Source: an uncultured Eubacteriales bacterium | Lineage (GTDB): Bacteria > Bacillota > Clostridia > Oscillospirales > Oscillospiraceae | Reading direction: 5' to 3' | Length of the DNA stretch: 64,000 bases | Assembly: GCA_900549545.1 (NCBI GenBank) | Contig: URPA01000004.1 | Span: forward strand, 1 to 64,000 | Part shown: positions 16,610 through 24,228 of the stretch, piece after piece | Layout of the letters: each line of letters opens with the position of its first letter | Numbering within the stretch: position 1 is the first letter of the stretch | The notes under the pieces: generated by a model | What the model was told of the DNA's origin: nothing | Seen by the model: only the letters and a program-made list of their open reading frames with translations | Database searches by the model: none | Position numbers and translations under genes: made by a program

Positions 16610-17271
16610 CAAAGGTACTTGTAATCGACGATCAGCGAATCGCCAGAGAATATATGGAAAACATTGTGCGCGGCGGCAAGGATTATGAGCTTGTAGGGAG
16701 TCTTTCCAAGGCAGACCTTGCCGAGACTGCCTGCCGCAGGAACGCGGTCGATTTGGTGCTTATGGATGTCTGCACCCATGGGACAAAGGATGGAATCGAT
16801 GCCGCCGCTGAGCTTCGCATACGGTTTCCGAAGCTGAAAATCATCGTTGTCACCTCCATGGTGGAGGAGAGCTACATCAAGCGGGCAAAAAAAGCAGGCG
16901 TGGACAGCTTTTGGTACAAGGAGACAAGCCCCGAGGATTTGATAACCGTCATGGACGCCACCATGCAGGGAAGAAAAATTTGGCCCGATGACACACCTGC
17001 CGTAAAGGTGGGTGTCGCCAGCAGCGAGGATTTCAGCGAGACGGAAATCAAGGTTCTGCGCCTCGTGTGCGAGGGGCTGGAATACAGCGAGATTGCCCAG
17101 CGGCTTCACTATACCAAGGACAATGTAAAGTACCATATTCGAAACATCCTTCAAAAGACGGGCTATGCCAACAAGACGCAGCTTGCCATCGCCGTAACGG
17201 GCAAACGATTTATTATTCCCAAGCTGTTCGATGCGCAGGATGGCGCAAACGATTCCCCAATAGTTCTGTAA
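16606..17271 (+). CDS. NarL/LuxR-type response regulator
   Basis: A 221-residue two-domain regulator. The receiver domain (1-120) has the acidic pair D8-D9, the phosphoacceptor D54 in VLMDVC and the conserved K105. The LuxR-type HTH lies at about 150-205 (SETEIKVLRLVCEGLEYSEI). It overlaps the kinase gene by ATGA, and a terminator follows its stop. It probably activates the downstream structured-RNA/envelope-stress genes; two palindromes lie just after its terminator, in front of the next transcription unit (inference). Confidence 0.92.
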   Translation: MTKVLVIDDQRIAREYMENIVRGGKDYELVGSLSKADLAETACRRNAVDLVLMDVCTHGTKDGIDAAAELRIRFPKLKIIVVTSMVEESYIKRAKKAGVDSFWYKETSPEDLITVMDATMQGRKIWPDDTPAVKVGVASSEDFSETEIKVLRLVCEGLEYSEIAQRLHYTKDNVKYHIRNILQKTGYANKTQLAIAVTGKRFIIPKLFDAQDGANDSPIVL

Positions 17272-17283
17272 TAAACAGTTTCA

Positions 17284-17320
17284 CCCCGGCTTCGATAAGA
17301 AGCCGGGGGTAACTTTTTTT
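17284..17320 (+). terminator. Terminator of the signalling operon
   Basis: CCCCGGCTTC (17284-17293) pairs with GAAGCCGGGG (17299-17308), followed by a T7 run. Confidence 0.9.
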
Positions 17321-17325
17321 ATCTA

Positions 17326-17343
17326 TTGTCAAAAAACTGACAA
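17326..17343. promoter_or_regulatory. Inverted repeat TTGTCA-N6-TGACAA
   Basis: A perfect 6-bp dyad lies 50 bases upstream of the -10 box for the structured RNA. It is a candidate binding site for the NarL-type regulator encoded immediately upstream. Confidence 0.35.
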
Positions 17344-17355
17344 CTTTTCCGAAGT

Positions 17356-17398
17356 CTACCCTTATGGGTAGGGAAAGGGCGGAACACCAAAGTATAAT
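17356..17398 (+). promoter_or_regulatory. Promoter with palindrome in place of a -35 box
   Basis: TATAAT is at 17393-17398 and the -35 position has no consensus. Just upstream is the perfect palindrome CTACCC-TTAT-GGGTAG (17356-17371). This is the arrangement of an activator-dependent promoter and would start transcription near the beginning of the structured RNA candidate. Confidence 0.5.
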
Positions 17399-17400
17399 AT

Positions 17401-17676
17401 AAGCAGACGGGAGTCGAACCCATACCGGTTTTAACAGGCAAATTTCTCCCAATACTTCGTTAAGCGGCTTGGCAATATCAACGGATATTCCCTGCACCCC
17501 TTGCCTCGTCTTGGAAAAAATTTGCTCTGTTAAAACTGCGAAGCACCCGTCGTGAGATAATTTTGATTGATTTTTTCTTTTTGAGACGCAGGCGGGCTGA
17601 CGCCCGTCAAGGTGAAAAAGGAAAAAGCGGCTAAATTAGCCATGACGGGCGGCATGGGTTCGGCTCCCGTCTGCTT
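17401..17676 (+). ncRNA. Large structured RNA candidate closed by a 26-bp long-range stem
   Basis: Bases 17401-17426 are almost the exact reverse complement of 17651-17676 (two differences, one a G-U pair), so the whole 276-base segment can be closed by one long helix. Nested inside, GTTTTAACAG near 17428 pairs with CTGTTAAAAC near 17527 as part of a 17-18 bp helix. An inner hairpin AATATC/GATATT lies at 17474-17489, and a third domain is closed by GCCCGTCA (17602-17609) with TGACGGGC (17643-17650). The 3' arm contains GGGTTCGGCTCCC, which resembles a tRNA T-arm. No protein frame fits. It may be a free-standing ncRNA or a leader of the next gene. I cannot assign a family. Confidence 0.55.
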
Positions 17677-17742
17677 AAAATAGCAATATTATCCATTTGC
17701 GCCGGGAATCCGTTGGCGCAAGGGCTTGAGGAGGTGGGGATA

Positions 17743-18126
17743 TTGCGGAGAGTCGTAATTGATATGCAAAATGTCCTGTTTGCAGACGCGGTGGCTGAGG
17801 CGCTGCGCAGGTTCGATTCGGATTTTGACCCGGTTATGAGCGAAAGCCCGGGCAAAACTCTGGCGCTGTGCAATGACATACAGGCAAACATCCTGATTAT
17901 GGAGGTCACTTCATACACACCGTGGAAGCTGGAGGAGCGCATGAAGATACGGGACGAATTGAGAAAGCAAAGCCCGGACTGCAAAATCGCGCTGGTGGTT
18001 GATGAAAACACCGAGAAAAAGCTGGCAGACCGGGTCAGGCAGGCGAAAAAGGACGGTCTGGTGGATAATTTTATCTACGGGTCAATCTCCTCCAGCTATC
18101 TGTCGGCAGTCATTGACGCGCTTTAA
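17743..18126 (+). CDS. Stand-alone pseudo-receiver domain protein
   Basis: A 127-residue protein with the length and pattern of a response-regulator receiver and no output domain. The phosphoacceptor position reads ILIMEV, so the Asp is replaced by Glu (E54), and the conserved Lys near the end (KP) is absent. It should not be phosphorylated and may mimic the active state. The start is TTG at 17743, chosen because GAGGAGGTGG lies 5-6 bases upstream; an ATG seven codons in is the alternative. It sits between the structured RNA and the SPFH gene. It may bind the kinase or another regulator (inference). Confidence 0.7.
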   Translation: MRRVVIDMQNVLFADAVAEALRRFDSDFDPVMSESPGKTLALCNDIQANILIMEVTSYTPWKLEERMKIRDELRKQSPDCKIALVVDENTEKKLADRVRQAKKDGLVDNFIYGSISSSYLSAVIDAL

Positions 18127-18187
18127 AAATACAAGCATTCAAGCATTATTTTATGAAACATAAAAAATAATATTGGGAGGTAATCTT

Positions 18188-19594
18188 ATGGGACTTATCA
18201 AAGCAGGATTGGGCGCGCTGGGCGGGACTCTTGCCGACCAGTGGAAGGAGTTTTTCTATTGCGAGGCAATGGACAAGGAAGTCCTTGTCACCAAGGGCCA
18301 GAAGCGCACCAGCGGGCGCTCATCCAATACAAGGGGAAATGACAACATCATTTCCAACGGCTCGGGCATTGCCGTGGCAGACGGACAGTGCATGATTATT
18401 GTGGAGCAGGGAAAGGTCGTTGAGGTATGCGCAGAGCCCGGCGAATTTACCTATGATACCTCCACAGAGCCCAGTATCTTTGCGGGTAATCTCGGCGATA
18501 GCATTATGGCGACCTTCAAAACCGTCGGCAAGCGCTTTACATACGGCGGAGATACCGGAAAGGATCAGCGCGTCTATTACTTCAATACCAAGGAGCTGCT
18601 GGACAACAAATTCGGCACGCCGAACCCTGTCCCCTTCCGGGTGGTGGATTCCAAAATCGGGCTGGATGTGGATGTGTCCATTCGCTGTTCCGGCGTGTAT
18701 TCCTACCGGATTGCCGATCCCCTGCTGTTTTACACAAGGGTTTGCGGCAATGTGACGGAGTCCTATACAAGAGATGAGCTGGACAGCCAGCTAAAGACGG
18801 AATTTATCAGCGCTTTGCAGCCTGCTTTTGCAAAGCTTTCCGATTTGGAGCTGCGCCCGAACCAGATAGTTGCGCACAATACGGAGCTTGAAAACGCCAT
18901 GAACGAGGCCCTTTCGGTCAAGTGGGGAGAGCTTCGCGGCTTGCAGGTAGTCAGCATTGCCCTTGGCAGCGTCACCCTGCCGCCGGAGGACGCGGAGATG
19001 ATAAAGCAGCTTCAGCGCACGGCGGTTCTGCAAAACCCCAATATGGCAGGCGCAACGCTTGTCGGCGCACAGGCGGACGCAATGAGGACGGCTGCCGGCA
19101 ATTCTGCCGGGGCGATGACCGGCTTTATGGGCATGGGCATGGCGATGAACGCAGGCGGCGGCATGAACGCCCAGGGCCTGTATGCCATGGGTCAGCAGCA
19201 ACAGCAGGCACAGCAGCCCGCCCCGGCGCCTGCACAGGGTAGCTGGAAATGCGCCTGCGGGGCGACAGTTACCGGCAAATTCTGCCCGGAATGCGGCGCA
19301 AAGAAGCCCGAACCGGTGCAGGCGGGCGCATGGAAGTGTAAATGCGGGGCCACGGCGACAGGGAAGTTCTGCCCCGAGTGCGGCTCACCAAAGCCCGCGG
19401 ATACGGATGGCTGGACCTGCTCCTGCGGCACGGTGAACAAGGGCAAATTCTGCCAGAACTGCGGCGCAAAGAAGCCCGCAGGTGTGCCTCAGTACCGTTG
19501 CGACAAGTGCGGCTGGGAGCCGGAGGACCCCGCCCATCCGCCCAGGTTCTGCCCCGAGTGCGGCGACCCCTTTGATGATGGGGACTTGAAGTGA
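18188..19594 (+). CDS. SPFH-domain protein with four C-terminal zinc ribbons (YdjI-like)
   Basis: A 468-residue protein. The N-terminal two thirds (about 1-320) are a YdjI-type SPFH (virion-core-like) domain: an N-terminal Gly-rich amphipathic segment, then VLVTKGQKRTSG, then ISRC-type beta strands. A Met/Gly/Gln-rich linker leads to four zinc ribbons with repeated KFCPECG-type knuckles. YdjI in Bacillus recruits the envelope-stress protein PspA to membrane microdomains. Here homologues of its partners YdjG and YdjH follow at 22291 and 23400, but no PspA is seen. The start is the ATG at 18188 behind GGGAGG; the TTG at 18173 overlaps that site. Confidence 0.88.
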   Translation: MGLIKAGLGALGGTLADQWKEFFYCEAMDKEVLVTKGQKRTSGRSSNTRGNDNIISNGSGIAVADGQCMIIVEQGKVVEVCAEPGEFTYDTSTEPSIFAGNLGDSIMATFKTVGKRFTYGGDTGKDQRVYYFNTKELLDNKFGTPNPVPFRVVDSKIGLDVDVSIRCSGVYSYRIADPLLFYTRVCGNVTESYTRDELDSQLKTEFISALQPAFAKLSDLELRPNQIVAHNTELENAMNEALSVKWGELRGLQVVSIALGSVTLPPEDAEMIKQLQRTAVLQNPNMAGATLVGAQADAMRTAAGNSAGAMTGFMGMGMAMNAGGGMNAQGLYAMGQQQQQAQQPAPAPAQGSWKCACGATVTGKFCPECGAKKPEPVQAGAWKCKCGATATGKFCPECGSPKPADTDGWTCSCGTVNKGKFCQNCGAKKPAGVPQYRCDKCGWEPEDPAHPPRFCPECGDPFDDGDLK

Positions 19595-20106
19595 AACGCC
19601 CTGCGAAAGTCATCACCATCGCAGTGCTGGTTCTTTTAGCGCTGTTGGTGTGCACGCTGCTTTGGCAACACTTCATCACCAATCAAATCATGGATAAGGG
19701 TATGGAGTACGGGGAGTACCAGTACGGCATGGTGGACGGCGACCACACCTATATGGATAATCCGAAACTTTTTGAAGTCTTGGAGGGGTGCTGGGAGAGT
19801 AATGATGGACGATGGGCATTGACCATTACAGGAGAAGCCTTTGATACGCAAATGTCCTTGTCTCTCAATGGAGAGGCGGCGGTGGAGTGCAATCTGGACT
19901 ACACCTATCTCCTTCCTGATTCTGACCCGAACAGGAAAACGGATCTGGAGCCGGAAATGAAACAACTCACAGACGGCAGTGGAAACAGCCTGGGAGAAAT
20001 CGTCAGTCTTTACCACCGTGCCGACGAAGGCGATGGTACTTTGCATCTGACGGTTCGCCTGATGGACGAATCGGAGGAAGCAATCATCTTATACAAAACA
20101 TCATGA
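19591..20106 (+). CDS. Single-pass membrane-anchored hypothetical protein
   Basis: A 171-residue protein with one N-terminal hydrophobic helix (about residues 7-27) and a C-terminal, probably extracytoplasmic domain rich in beta strands (WESNDGRWALTITG). It starts at GTG, which overlaps the stop of the SPFH gene (GTGA), so the two are translationally coupled. I do not recognise the family. The fold pattern (a small barrel-like domain with a WALTI motif) resembles domains seen in bacterial lipoproteins. Its tight coupling argues for a role with the SPFH protein at the membrane. Confidence 0.65.
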   Translation: MKRPAKVITIAVLVLLALLVCTLLWQHFITNQIMDKGMEYGEYQYGMVDGDHTYMDNPKLFEVLEGCWESNDGRWALTITGEAFDTQMSLSLNGEAAVECNLDYTYLLPDSDPNRKTDLEPEMKQLTDGSGNSLGEIVSLYHRADEGDGTLHLTVRLMDESEEAIILYKTS

Positions 20107-20128
20107 TTTTTGTAAGGAGGCAATAGAA

Positions 20129-21442
20129 ATGAATAGGAAGATAAAAAGAAGCCTTGCGGCCATGCTGGCGCTGCTTATGCTGCTGTCTCTGGCCGCCTGT
20201 GGCGGAGAAAAAGTCCCTTCGGAGAGGGTGGGGTCTTATAAGCTCTATGAGATGAGCGAAGGCGGAATGACCTTCGACAATGAGACCCTGAAAATGTTTG
20301 GTATGGAAGACCTGCTTTTGCTGGAGCTGAAGGAGGACGGCACCGGAACTCTGACCAGCGACGGCGAATCCGAGAACATTAAGTGGACGGACGCGAAGAT
20401 TTCCGCCTCTCATGGCCTTGAATCCTATGAGTATACCTATCAGAACGGCAAAATCACACTGGAGATCGACGGCATAACTGCGGTGCTCCAGAAGACAGGC
20501 GGCAAATCCAATGCGCTGCCGGAGGGCAAAAAGGAAGCCTCGGGCGACAATGAACCGGCCAGTGAGCTCCAGCAGTGGTGGAGCGGCGACTGGTACGGCT
20601 GGTACAATATGATTTCCGCCTATGGCAGCTGGGAGGAGCTGGACGGCGCCTACTACGACTGCTGTGCCGAGATAGTCATGTATGACGACGCCACCGGCGT
20701 CATTCGGATATGGGACGAAACATTCACCAAGGATGTGACCCTGGCGGAATGTGAGCTTTCCTTCGGTCCCGGCACCACCAGCGCCGGAGCCTTCATGAGT
20801 GAGAGCGGCGAGTTTATCGACGCCCCTCTTGCCCATGCCGATTGGATAGTTGATCCGGGCGCAAGCATGGTGAGTCAGTACGATCACATGATTTGCATTG
20901 ACGGCAGCTATGATGACCCCGAGGATGAGGGCGGCTTTGACTACCTCATATTCCTGCGCCCCTGGGGCATGGACTGGGAGGATGTGGCCGCCGACGACGC
21001 GGAAATGCTCCCGATCAGCTATGCGGACTGGTATCTGCCCCTGATTGAGGCCGGAGAAGAAATGCCGGACGAGATAGGCGGCAGCGCCGGCAGCGCTCCG
21101 GCGGAGCCTCAGGAACCCGGCGGAGACTACGGAATGTCCACTGCGGACGCCGATGGCATGGTGGATTCCACCGAGACCTTGGCTGCGGCGCTGCAATGGG
21201 TGCGGAAGGAGGCAGAACGGGATGTGACCACCTACGAGGAGATCAGCGCACTGTTCGGCGTCCCCGGTATCCCCTTGGTAGACAGCAGCAACTGGAGCGA
21301 AGGACGCAAGCATGCTTACCAGTGGGTGGACGGAAACGGCCATAATGTCACCGTGCAGTTCCATCTGCCGGAGGACGGGGTGGAGCGCTACGACGGCAAT
21401 GTCTCCTGGGCCCCGTCGGATCTGGCGGACTTTGCGTCGTAA
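20129..21442 (+). CDS. Secreted lipoprotein, function unknown
   Basis: A 437-residue lipoprotein. The signal peptide ends LAAC with Cys24. The first domain (about 30-130) looks like the YELYEMxxxGxT-type beta barrel of Firmicutes lipoproteins (LKEDGTGTLTSDG). A longer region with many Trp/Asp/Glu residues follows, then a C-terminal domain of about 90 residues. It is preceded by AAGGAGG and sits in the envelope cluster between a membrane-anchored protein and a TM2 protein. I do not assign a function; surface display and a role in envelope sensing are inferences from context. Confidence 0.7.
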   Translation: MNRKIKRSLAAMLALLMLLSLAACGGEKVPSERVGSYKLYEMSEGGMTFDNETLKMFGMEDLLLLELKEDGTGTLTSDGESENIKWTDAKISASHGLESYEYTYQNGKITLEIDGITAVLQKTGGKSNALPEGKKEASGDNEPASELQQWWSGDWYGWYNMISAYGSWEELDGAYYDCCAEIVMYDDATGVIRIWDETFTKDVTLAECELSFGPGTTSAGAFMSESGEFIDAPLAHADWIVDPGASMVSQYDHMICIDGSYDDPEDEGGFDYLIFLRPWGMDWEDVAADDAEMLPISYADWYLPLIEAGEEMPDEIGGSAGSAPAEPQEPGGDYGMSTADADGMVDSTETLAAALQWVRKEAERDVTTYEEISALFGVPGIPLVDSSNWSEGRKHAYQWVDGNGHNVTVQFHLPEDGVERYDGNVSWAPSDLADFAS

Positions 21443-21481
21443 ATAAACCGATAAATCAATATTTGGAGAGGAGATTTTACT

Positions 21482-22150
21482 ATGGCAAACATGAAGGATT
21501 TTATGACTGCTACGCTTCCCAGAGAGTTTGATCTCCCCCGCGAGTGGACCCTGGAGGAGATGTACGCAAAACTGAACAGCCGTGCGGCGGCGTTCCAGAT
21601 GCCCTTTGAGATGAAGGGCGGCATAGGCGGAGACCGTATCCATTTCGATTACGAGCCGAATCTGGATGTTGCCCTGAACATCACGGTTAAGGGCAGCCAT
21701 GTGAAAGTCCAGGTCTTCACAAAGAATAATACCACTACTGTCGGCGTCGGCGGTATGAGCCTCCGCACGGATAAGAACAGCGTCCTTCGCAAGGGCGTAA
21801 AGGGCGTGGCTGAAAGGCCCATACTCCAGAGCGAGTACATCGATAAGGTAACCGACACCGTCAAAAAAATCCTGAATGACGAGCCGGTGGAGGACTATGC
21901 AGCGCCTGCAAACCCCGCTGAAATGCCCGGCGCGGAGCCGGAGAAGAATTGGCTGGTATGCCTGCTGCTGGAGATTTTCCTGGGAGGTCTCGGCATTCAC
22001 AGATTCTATGTGGGCAAGGTCGGAACCGGCATTCTGTTCATGCTGACGGCCGGCGTTTTCGGAATCGGCTGGCTGGTGGATTTGATTAAAATTCTTACCG
22101 GTAAGTTTACCGACAAGGCGGGGCGGCCCGTTGTGAGAAAGCAGGAATAG
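21482..22150 (+). CDS. TM2-domain membrane protein
   Basis: A 222-residue protein. The N-terminal 150 residues are soluble and of unknown fold. The C-terminal part is a TM2 domain: two hydrophobic helices with the family GGLGIHRFYVGKVGTG motif between them and the DLIKIL end. TM2 proteins are common in envelope-associated operons, but their activity is not established. It is co-directional with, and closely spaced from, the lipoprotein upstream. A hairpin lies between it and the zinc-ribbon gene. Confidence 0.8.
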   Translation: MANMKDFMTATLPREFDLPREWTLEEMYAKLNSRAAAFQMPFEMKGGIGGDRIHFDYEPNLDVALNITVKGSHVKVQVFTKNNTTTVGVGGMSLRTDKNSVLRKGVKGVAERPILQSEYIDKVTDTVKKILNDEPVEDYAAPANPAEMPGAEPEKNWLVCLLLEIFLGGLGIHRFYVGKVGTGILFMLTAGVFGIGWLVDLIKILTGKFTDKAGRPVVRKQE

Positions 22151-22221
22151 CAGCGCCTGCCCCGGCAGTCTGAGGTGCGCTTTGGCTATGCGTATCCTGC
22201 TCGCTGCCGTCCATAAAAACA

Positions 22222-22265
22222 CCCCCATAAAAGGCGGCGTTCTTCCTCACTGTCTCTTATGGGGG
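22222..22265 (+). other. Stem-loop between TM2 and zinc-ribbon genes
   Basis: CCCCCATAA (22222-22230) pairs exactly with TTATGGGGG (22257-22265) around a 26-base loop. There is no T-run, so it is more likely an mRNA processing or stability element than a terminator. Confidence 0.4.
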
Positions 22266-22290
22266 CAGCATATAACAAGGAGATGATATA

Positions 22291-23385
22291 GTGGCAAATT
22301 TACAGGAATATAAATGCCCCTGCTGCGGCGGTGCTATTGCGTTTGATAGCACGCTGCAAAAAATGAAGTGTCCGTACTGCGACACGGAGTTTGAGATGGA
22401 CGCCTTAAAGGGGTATGACGAGGAACTCAGTCAGCAGCCGGAAGAAAATATGAGCTGGGATACCGCCGCCGGAAGCGAGTGGCAGGAGGGGGAGCAGGCA
22501 GGGCTTCGCTCCTATGTGTGCAAATCCTGCGGCGGCGAGATCGTGGGCGATGACACGCTGGCGGCGTCTTCCTGCCCGTTCTGCGGCAATCCCATCGTGG
22601 TAATGGGGCAGTTTTCCGGCGATTTAAAGCCGGATTATGTGATTCCCTTCAAGCTGGATAAGAACGCGGCAAAGGCGGGGCTTAAAAAGCACCTTGAGGG
22701 AAAACGCCTGCTCCCGAAAATTTTTAAGGATCAGAACCATATTGATGAAATCAAGGGCGTCTATGTGCCGTTCTGGCTGTTTGATACGGACGCGGACGCC
22801 AGTATCCGCTTCCGCGCAACGAGAACCAGAGTCTGGAGCGACAGCGATTATAACTATACGGAAACCAGCCATTATATGGTGCACCGGGCAGGCAGTATCG
22901 GCTTTAATCAGGTGCCGGTGGACGGGTCTTCAAAAATGGCGGACGATTTGATGGAATCCATTGAGCCCTTTGATTTTTCGGAGGCAGTTCCCTTCCAGAC
23001 GGCATATCTCGCGGGCTATATGGCGGATAAGTACGATGTGGACGCGGAGCAGAGCGTGGAGCGGGCCAATGAGCGGGTAAAGCGCTCCACGGAAGAGGCC
23101 TTTGCGGACACCGCGCTGGAATATGATACGGTAGTGCCGGAGAGCAGCAGCATACAGCTTCACGGCGGAAAGGCAAAGTACGCCCTGTATCCGGTGTGGC
23201 TTCTCAACACCACATGGAAGGGGAATCAGTACACCTTCGCCATGAATGGGCAGACCGGGAAATTTGTGGGAGATCTCCCCATTGATAATGCCGCGGCAAA
23301 GCTCTGGACCGTTGGACTGGCGGCAGCCTGTTCGGCGGCTGCATTTGGAGTGGCCAAACTGCTGTGGCTGCTTGGCATTCTGTAA
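22291..23385 (+). CDS. Zinc-ribbon membrane protein (YdjG-like)
   Basis: A 364-residue protein with two N-terminal zinc ribbons (CPCC...CPYC at about residues 9-30, CKSC...CPFC at about 77-97), a middle domain of about 200 residues containing the FWLFDTDADASI stretch, and one C-terminal transmembrane helix (about 335-355). This layout matches Bacillus YdjG, which with YdjH forms a membrane complex anchoring YdjI and PspA under envelope stress. The start is GTG with AAGGAG 8-9 bases upstream. The order SPFH, zinc ribbon, TPM is kept here, with three extra genes inserted between. Confidence 0.8.
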   Translation: MANLQEYKCPCCGGAIAFDSTLQKMKCPYCDTEFEMDALKGYDEELSQQPEENMSWDTAAGSEWQEGEQAGLRSYVCKSCGGEIVGDDTLAASSCPFCGNPIVVMGQFSGDLKPDYVIPFKLDKNAAKAGLKKHLEGKRLLPKIFKDQNHIDEIKGVYVPFWLFDTDADASIRFRATRTRVWSDSDYNYTETSHYMVHRAGSIGFNQVPVDGSSKMADDLMESIEPFDFSEAVPFQTAYLAGYMADKYDVDAEQSVERANERVKRSTEEAFADTALEYDTVVPESSSIQLHGGKAKYALYPVWLLNTTWKGNQYTFAMNGQTGKFVGDLPIDNAAAKLWTVGLAAACSAAAFGVAKLLWLLGIL

Positions 23386-23399
23386 AGGGGGGCGGGAAC

Positions 23400-24212
23400 A
23401 TGAAAAAAATTCAGAAAATAATGGCGGCCTTGGCTGCACTGTTTCTCCTTATTCCTTGTATTCCAGATGCTGCGGCAGAGGGCTTTGCAGACGAATACTA
23501 CCGCCTGATAGATGCGGCAGACCTGCTGAGCGACAGCGAGGAGAGCGCCCTGCTTCAAGCCCTTGATGAAGTGAGTGAGCGGCAAAAGCTGGAGGTGGTG
23601 ATTGTCACCACAGACACGACGGAAGGCAGCGACGTTGCCTCATATGCGGATGATCTGTACGATTATTGCAATTTCGGCTATGGGCCAAGCAGAGACGGCC
23701 TGCTGCTCCTGATCAGCATGGAGGACCGCGACTGGTATATAAGCACCTGCGGCTACGGCATCACCGCCTTTACGGACGCGGGAATCCAGTATATCGGCAA
23801 GCAGATGAAAAGCGACCTGTCGGCCGGAAACTATGCCGCCGCGTTTCGGACATACATAGAAAAATGCGACGAATTTATCACCCAGGCGCGAACGGATAAG
23901 CCCTTCGATAAATCCAACCTGCCTAAAGCGCCTATGCCGGCGATGTGGGCACTGGTCTCTCTGGCTGTTGGTATTCTCGTTGCAATCACCGTGGTAGGCA
24001 GCATGAAGGCAAAATTGAAGACCGTCCGTTTCCAGTCGGAGGCCGGAAATTATGTCCGGGACGGGAGCCTGAATATCACCCAGAGCCGCGATCTGTTCTT
24101 ATACCGTACGGTAGACAGAACAGAGAGGCACAAGGACGACGAGGATTCCGGAAGCAGCACCCACACCTCCTCCTCCGGAACCACCCATGGCGGTGGCGGC
24201 GGAAAGTTTTGA
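23400..24212 (+). CDS. TPM-domain membrane protein (YgcG/YdjH-like)
   Basis: A 270-residue protein: signal peptide (1-26), TPM domain (about 30-160; YYRLIDAADLLSDSEE and SRDGLLLLISMEDRDWYIST), a transmembrane helix at about 182-202 and a Ser/Gly-rich C-terminus ending GGGGGKF. TPM domains belong to a family found in photosystem II repair and in bacterial envelope systems; some members have phosphatase activity. It is the third partner of a YdjG-YdjH-YdjI-like set. The start is the ATG at 23400 after AAAGGGGGG; codons upstream in the frame overlap the previous gene and lack a site. Confidence 0.85.
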   Translation: MKKIQKIMAALAALFLLIPCIPDAAAEGFADEYYRLIDAADLLSDSEESALLQALDEVSERQKLEVVIVTTDTTEGSDVASYADDLYDYCNFGYGPSRDGLLLLISMEDRDWYISTCGYGITAFTDAGIQYIGKQMKSDLSAGNYAAAFRTYIEKCDEFITQARTDKPFDKSNLPKAPMPAMWALVSLAVGILVAITVVGSMKAKLKTVRFQSEAGNYVRDGSLNITQSRDLFLYRTVDRTERHKDDEDSGSSTHTSSSGTTHGGGGGKF

Positions 24213-24228
24213 TTTTCAGGAGGCAATT

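Noticed and set aside
17401..17676. Cyclic-di-GMP or other known riboswitch
   Set aside because: A GACGCA stretch is present, but the surrounding conserved bases and helices of the GEMM class are not, and the long closing stem does not fit it.
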